A DNA stretch of 64,000 nt from assembly GCF_048388525.1 (NCBI RefSeq), contig NZ_DBGCTQ010000004.1, positions 36,709 through 100,708 on the forward strand, in the 5' to 3' direction. The stretch comes from BQOK01 sp048388525 (GTDB lineage Bacteria > Bacillota > Clostridia > Oscillospirales > Ruminococcaceae). Each line of letters opens with the position of its first letter. Position 1 is the stretch's first letter. This document shows, piece by piece, positions 60,810 to 64,000 of this stretch. The notes beneath the pieces are model-generated. The model saw nothing but the letters and a program-made list of their open reading frames with translations. It did not search any database and was not told where the DNA came from. Both the position numbers and the translations under genes were made by a program.

Positions 60810-61532
60810 TTGTACCGCATTGCGATTTGTGACGATGAGCCCGAGGCCCGGTCCGCGATCCGCGGTTTGGCACGGCAGATCCTGCTGGCCGAGGGCCAGG
60901 CCTGCGAGATCACCGAATACGCCGCCCCCGAAGCCCTGTTGCAGGCGCTGGGGCAGGGCTCCGGCCTGTGCGACCTCATCCTGTTGGACATCATGTTTCC
61001 CGGCCCCGGCCAGGACGGCCTGGCGTTTGCCCGCCGGCTGCGGGAGCTCAGGCTGGGGGTGAGCATCGTTTTGATCTCGGCCAGCCCGGACTACGTGCTG
61101 GAGGGCTATGGTGTACAGGCGGTACGGTATCTGTTAAAGCCTCTGGAGCCAGAAAAGCTGCGCGCCGCCCTTCTCTACGACCTTCACAACCACTTTCCCC
61201 ACCGCGCCCTGACCCTGTTCACAAAAGGGGGGCAGGTCACTGTGCACCAGCAGGACATTCTTTACCTCGAGTCCCACGGGCACTCCACCTGTGTCCATCT
61301 GCTGGGCGGCCGGGTCATCCCGGTGGCGCAAAAGCTCTCGGCGCTGGAGATCCTGCTCGACAGCCGGCATTTTTGCAGCTGTCACAAGAGCTTCTGTGTG
61401 AACCTGAATCATGCCGCAAGCCTGCGGCGGTACAGCCTGACCCTGCGCGGCGGGGAGATGGTGCCGGTCAGCAAGGCCAAATTCTCCATGTTTCGCGGTG
61501 TGTTTATAAAATTTTCCTCGCTTTCCAGTTAG
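60810..61532 (+). CDS. LytTR-family response regulator
   Basis: A 240-residue regulator: receiver with acidic C-D-D (residues 7-9) and phosphoacceptor D60 in LILLDIMFPGPGQDG, then a LytTR DNA-binding domain (about 140-238: GGQVTVHQQDILYLESHGHSTCVHLLGG, FCSCHKSFCVNLNHAASL). TTG 60810 is the probable start (GGGAG 11 nt upstream, followed by the conserved YRIAICDDE); a GTG at 60798 is too close to the site. LytTR regulators often control surface, biofilm or peptide-signalling genes. Confidence 0.9.
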   Translation: MYRIAICDDEPEARSAIRGLARQILLAEGQACEITEYAAPEALLQALGQGSGLCDLILLDIMFPGPGQDGLAFARRLRELRLGVSIVLISASPDYVLEGYGVQAVRYLLKPLEPEKLRAALLYDLHNHFPHRALTLFTKGGQVTVHQQDILYLESHGHSTCVHLLGGRVIPVAQKLSALEILLDSRHFCSCHKSFCVNLNHAASLRRYSLTLRGGEMVPVSKAKFSMFRGVFIKFSSLSS

Positions 61533-61552
61533 GGCCATTCACAGCTATAGAT

Positions 61553-61588
61553 AAAAAGAGGAAGCCGCTTTGCGGCTTCCTCTTTTTT
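61553..61588. terminator. Terminator of the LytTR gene
   Basis: AAAGAGGAAGCCGC pairs with GCGGCTTCCTCTTT, then T6; symmetric flanks also stop leftward transcripts from the recombinase segment. Confidence 0.95.
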
Positions 61589-61710
61589 GATCCTGTCTGT
61601 TCCTGAATTTGCTGCTCTCCGGCCTAATTCTGCTGCGGCCCTTTTGGGCTGGCCGGCACGCTTCTATAATATAAAAAGCGGCCGCCAAAGCCGCCTCTGC
61701 GCCCCGCTGT

Positions 61711-61735
61711 GTCGTAAAGTAAGATACTTTACGAC
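61711..61735. repeat. Left palindromic site flanking the recombinase
   Basis: Arms GTCGTAAAGTA and TACTTTACGAC are perfect inverted complements (11 bp) around centre AGA. Read as a tyrosine-recombinase site it has 9-bp arms and a 7-bp overlap TAAGATA. Confidence 0.9.
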
Positions 61736-61762
61736 GGGCTCGGCACGTTATATTGCATTTTT

Positions 61763-61771
61763 ATGATAGCA
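61763..61771 (-). promoter_or_regulatory. Leftward extended -10 element beside the left site
   Basis: The minus strand reads TGCTATCAT, one base from the TGCTATAAT element used elsewhere in this window. It points out of the flanked segment through the left site toward a terminator; after inversion it would point through the right site toward the signal peptidase gene. The -35 is weak. Confidence 0.35.
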
Positions 61772-61908
61772 TGCTTTTTCAGAAAAATCTACATTTTACA
61801 GTGTTTTTTTCACATCGGTGGAAAAACAGGCGGTAGAAACGCGGCCCATTTTTACAGATCAGGATTTTTCTGGAAATCAGTGACGCGGCGCGGGGGAAAG
61901 GAAGGATC

Positions 61909-62973
61909 ATGTTTTTGCACACAAAAGAATCGGAATTTTCTCCACACGAAAGCTACCCTGCAAACAGCTACGGAGCGTGGCTTATTTATTGGATCGAGAA
62001 TTTTCGCCAGCCGGGCGATGTGGTAAAAGAGTCGACCTATGTGAATTACCACTATCTTGCCCGCGCCTATATCCTGCCCCGCCTGGGGCGGCTTTCGCTG
62101 GATGCGCTGGGCCCGGAACAGCTTCAGGAATTTTTCTTTTTTTTGCGCCGGGCCGGGCGGCGGCAGCGCGAGGGCGGCATTTCGGTAAAGTTTTTACACG
62201 ACATTTACAGCCTGGTGAACCTGTCGCTTCAGCAGGCGCTGATCTATGGGCGGGCGCGGTGCAACCCCTGCGCCCAGGTGGTGCTGCCCCCTTTAAAGGA
62301 AACGCACTCCCGCGTGCTGGACCTGGGCGAGCAATATCGCATCGAGGCCGCGCTGGCCCAGAACAGTGACCCCCGTGCCCTGGCCGTGTGGATCGCGCTG
62401 TACGCAGGGCTGCGGGTGGGCGAGGTGTCGGCCCTGACCTGGGGCAGCGTGGATCTGGAACGCCGCTGCCTGTGGGTGACCCAGACCATGATCCGCCTGC
62501 AGGTGCCGGGCAACACCGCCGGGGCCCCGAAAACAAAGGTCGTTGTGAGCGCCCCCAAAACCAAAACGGGCAAGCGGCGCATCCCTTTGCCCGAAACGCT
62601 GCGGGCGCTTTTGGCGGCCCGCCGAAAAACGCTTGCCCCCGCGCTGGCCCAGCCCGGGTGCTTTGTGGTCTGCCAGCGGAACGGCCGGTATTGGGAGCCC
62701 CGGGCGCTGGAACGGTATTTTGAAAAGGTGGCGGCGCAGGCCCAGGTGGAAAGCGCCCACTTCCACTGCCTGCGGCACACCTTCGCCACCCGGTCGTACG
62801 AGCTGGGCATGGATCTCAAGACCCTGAGCGAATTGCTGGGGCACGCCCGGCCGGAGACCACCCAAAAGCTTTATGTACACTCGCTGGACGAGCACAAGGC
62901 CGCCGCCATCCAGGTGCTGGACCACCTGCCCTGGCGCGAGCGGGGCGCAGTGCCCATCCCAGCCGCCATATAA
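61909..62973 (+). CDS. Tyrosine recombinase (phage-integrase family)
   Basis: A 354-residue recombinase: N-terminal SAM-like core-binding domain (about 18-115; YGAWLIYWIENF, VKESTYVNYHYLARAYILPRLG) and catalytic domain (about 135-335) with a full active site: R169 in YAGLRVGE, a lysine in the KTKTGKRRIPL hairpin, H286-x-x-R289 in HCLRHTFATR, H312 in LLGHAR and nucleophile Y322 in TQKLYVHS. AAAGGAAGG lies just before the ATG. The gene sits alone between two inverted palindromic sites and has its own terminator inside them, so the most likely substrates are those sites. Confidence 0.92.
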   Translation: MFLHTKESEFSPHESYPANSYGAWLIYWIENFRQPGDVVKESTYVNYHYLARAYILPRLGRLSLDALGPEQLQEFFFFLRRAGRRQREGGISVKFLHDIYSLVNLSLQQALIYGRARCNPCAQVVLPPLKETHSRVLDLGEQYRIEAALAQNSDPRALAVWIALYAGLRVGEVSALTWGSVDLERRCLWVTQTMIRLQVPGNTAGAPKTKVVVSAPKTKTGKRRIPLPETLRALLAARRKTLAPALAQPGCFVVCQRNGRYWEPRALERYFEKVAAQAQVESAHFHCLRHTFATRSYELGMDLKTLSELLGHARPETTQKLYVHSLDEHKAAAIQVLDHLPWRERGAVPIPAAI

Positions 62974-62980
62974 CTTCCCC

Positions 62981-63015
62981 GCGCCGGGCAGGCAAGCTGC
63001 CCGGCGCATTTTTTT
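62981..63015 (+). terminator. Terminator of the recombinase gene
   Basis: GCGCCGGGCA pairs with TGCCCGGCGC, 7-nt loop, followed by ATTTTTTT. It lies inside the flanked segment and isolates the signal peptidase gene from recombinase transcription. Confidence 0.93.
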
Positions 63016-63019
63016 GGGG

Positions 63020-63056
63020 CGTTTTGTCGTAAAGTATCTTACTTTACGACAAAACG
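63020..63056. repeat. Right palindromic site flanking the recombinase
   Basis: The same 11-bp arms (GTCGTAAAGTA / TACTTTACGAC) at 63026-63050 around centre TCT, extended to a 17-bp stem by CGTTTT / AAAACG on the outside. Its 7-bp core TATCTTA is the reverse complement of the left core. Confidence 0.9.
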
Positions 63057-63121
63057 GCGACGGGCTGTGTTAGGGCGCACCTGCTGGCGCAAATTTACTC
63101 AAGATCAAAGGAGACCGCAAC

Positions 63122-64000
63122 ATGTCGAGAGCCGTAAAAACCAGGCAGCGCCTCGCAGCTCCCCCGCAAAAGTTGTTCAACGCCATTGTGGCAGTGCTGG
63201 GTGCGGCGCTGACCGTCTTTTTCCTTCCCCTGCTGATCCTTAACACTATTATAGTCGTAAATTCCTATCTTCATCCCGACAAAGTGCCTGATGCGTTCGG
63301 TTTCAAGCCCTTTATCGTGCTTTCCGGCTCCATGGAGCCCAATATCATGACCGGCGACCTGGTTATCACCCGCGAGGTGGATCCCGCCGGCCTGCAGGTT
63401 GGCGACGTGATCGCGTTCCGCGAGGGGCAGTCGGTCATCACCCACCGCATCATCGAGACCCAGCAGGTCGACGGCCAGCGCCAGTTTGTGACCAAGGGCG
63501 ACAACAACAACACGCAGGACAGCCGCCTTGTACCCTACAGCGCGGTCGAGGGCAAATACCTCATGCGCATCAGCAGCCTGGGCGATTTCGCCATGTTTTT
63601 ACAGACCCCGGTGGGCCTGATCCTGTTCGTGGGCGTGCCCCTGATAGGGTTTATTATATACGATATCCTGCGCCGCAAATTCATCGACACCCTCGACACC
63701 CAGGAAAACGCCCGCCTTCGGGCCGAGCTGGAGGCCCTGCGCGCGGGCCATGGCTACACCCCCGCGCCTGCCGGTGTCCCCGCGGGCGCTCCCACAGGCG
63801 CATGGCCGCAGTCTCCTCAGCAGCAGGCGCAGCGCCCGGCCCCCGCGCCGCAGCCCCAGCGTGACCGCTCGGCCGAGCTGGAAGAGCTTTTGCGCCGCAC
63901 CGGCGGCAGGCCGGCGGCCCAGCGGCCGGTGGCCCAACCTCCCCAAACAGCTCAGCGGCCCCAGCCACAAACCGCCCAAACGCCCCCGCGCCCCGCGGCC
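63122..64000 (+). CDS. SipW-type signal peptidase I, 3' end outside window
   Basis: 293 residues are seen, open at the edge. A cytosolic basic start, one membrane helix (about 20-47), then the catalytic core: S70 in VLSGSMEP and H108 in SVITHRII replace the Ser-Lys pair of ordinary signal peptidases, the mark of the ER/SipW type; TKGDNNNTQD carries the acidic residue. A second helix (about 160-180) is followed by a long cytosolic Pro/Gln/Ala-rich tail, unusual for the family. AAAGGAG lies 8 nt before ATG. SipW-type enzymes process TasA-like fibres and other surface proteins. I see no clear promoter between the right palindromic site and this gene. Confidence 0.92.
   Translation, partial: MSRAVKTRQRLAAPPQKLFNAIVAVLGAALTVFFLPLLILNTIIVVNSYLHPDKVPDAFGFKPFIVLSGSMEPNIMTGDLVITREVDPAGLQVGDVIAFREGQSVITHRIIETQQVDGQRQFVTKGDNNNTQDSRLVPYSAVEGKYLMRISSLGDFAMFLQTPVGLILFVGVPLIGFIIYDILRRKFIDTLDTQENARLRAELEALRAGHGYTPAPAGVPAGAPTGAWPQSPQQQAQRPAPAPQPQRDRSAELEELLRRTGGRPAAQRPVAQPPQTAQRPQPQTAQTPPRPAA

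Larger units (their letters stand above)
61589..61908. other. Intergenic region with left recombination site
   Basis: No gene is seen. It holds a lone rightward -10 TATAAT (61675-61680), a GCGGC/GCCGC hairpin, the palindromic site at 61711-61735, a leftward extended -10 and the recombinase ribosome site (AAAGGAAGG). Confidence 0.5.
61711..63056. mobile_element. Candidate invertible segment carrying its own tyrosine recombinase
   Basis: A 1.3-kb unit made of left site, recombinase gene, terminator and right site. The two sites have identical 11-bp arms but opposite centres (AGA versus TCT), so recombination between them would invert the segment. No target duplication, excisionase or cargo gene is seen, which argues against an integrated element. 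Inversion is inferred, not shown. Confidence 0.55.

Noticed and set aside
61711..61735. The palindrome as a plain transcription terminator
   Set aside because: No T tract follows it, a separate good terminator precedes the other copy, and the copies differ only in an inverted centre.
61711..63056. The recombinase segment as an integrated phage or conjugative element
   Set aside because: It contains no relaxase, excisionase, replication or structural gene, and the flanking repeats are inverted, not direct.

Overview
The window looks like chromosomal DNA from a GC-rich anaerobic Firmicute, probably an Oscillospiraceae/Ruminococcaceae-type gut Clostridium. The signs are strong AGGAGG-like ribosome binding sites, several TTG starts, many extended -10 promoters, and Firmicute gene sets: ECF transporter module, Bce-type resistance module, ClpE, DUF1292, CarD-like regulator, GHKL/LytTR system and SipW-type signal peptidase. 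The assignment rests on gene content only; there is no rRNA gene in the window.

Layout. 1-3968: an RND/MMPL exporter with a companion heptad-repeat protein, divergent from a TetR repressor, with three near-identical 13-bp operators between them. 4035-7861: a periplasmic-binding-type hybrid histidine kinase and a DMT transporter. 8246-9755: a type I-C-like CRISPR array (23 repeats, 22 spacers) with no cas gene in the window. 9854-14132: a BceRS-BceAB-type antimicrobial-peptide sensing and resistance module with a perfect Bce-type operator. 14400-24538: mixed housekeeping and hypothetical genes: a redox-centre-less peroxiredoxin-like protein, LUD protein, a candidate structured RNA, DUF1292, lipoprotein cyclophilin, cardiolipin synthase, DUF3842, holin-like, CarD-like, DUF2974, and an ECF sigma factor with a frameshifted DUF4179 partner. 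24733-35587: a long leftward series, ruvC-ruvA-ruvB, methyltransferase, ecfA1-ecfA2-ecfT, truA, DUF5711, cvpA, clpE. A lone tRNA-Val(GAC) follows at 35872.

36060-58397 is a glycan-utilisation locus. It has a membrane-anchored AraC-type regulator, two solute-binding lipoproteins, two sugar ABC permeases, two closely related GH20 hexosaminidases, a GH3 enzyme with permuted domain order, a beta-lactamase-fold hydrolase, a secreted DUF4855 protein, a Gfo/Idh/MocA oxidoreductase and an unidentified 628-residue protein. The two GH20 enzymes and the GH3 enzyme lack signal peptides, so glycans are probably imported and then trimmed inside the cell. No ABC ATPase is encoded here, so a shared ATPase is implied. 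Four promoter regions share an A-tract motif upstream of the -35, which suggests one regulon under the local AraC regulator.

58729-64000: a GHKL/LytTR two-component pair, then a tyrosine recombinase whose gene lies between two inverted copies of a 25-bp palindromic site (61711-61735 and 63026-63050), then a SipW-type signal peptidase running off the end. I read this as a candidate self-contained DNA-inversion switch next to a secretion/surface locus; it is the most interesting feature of the window.
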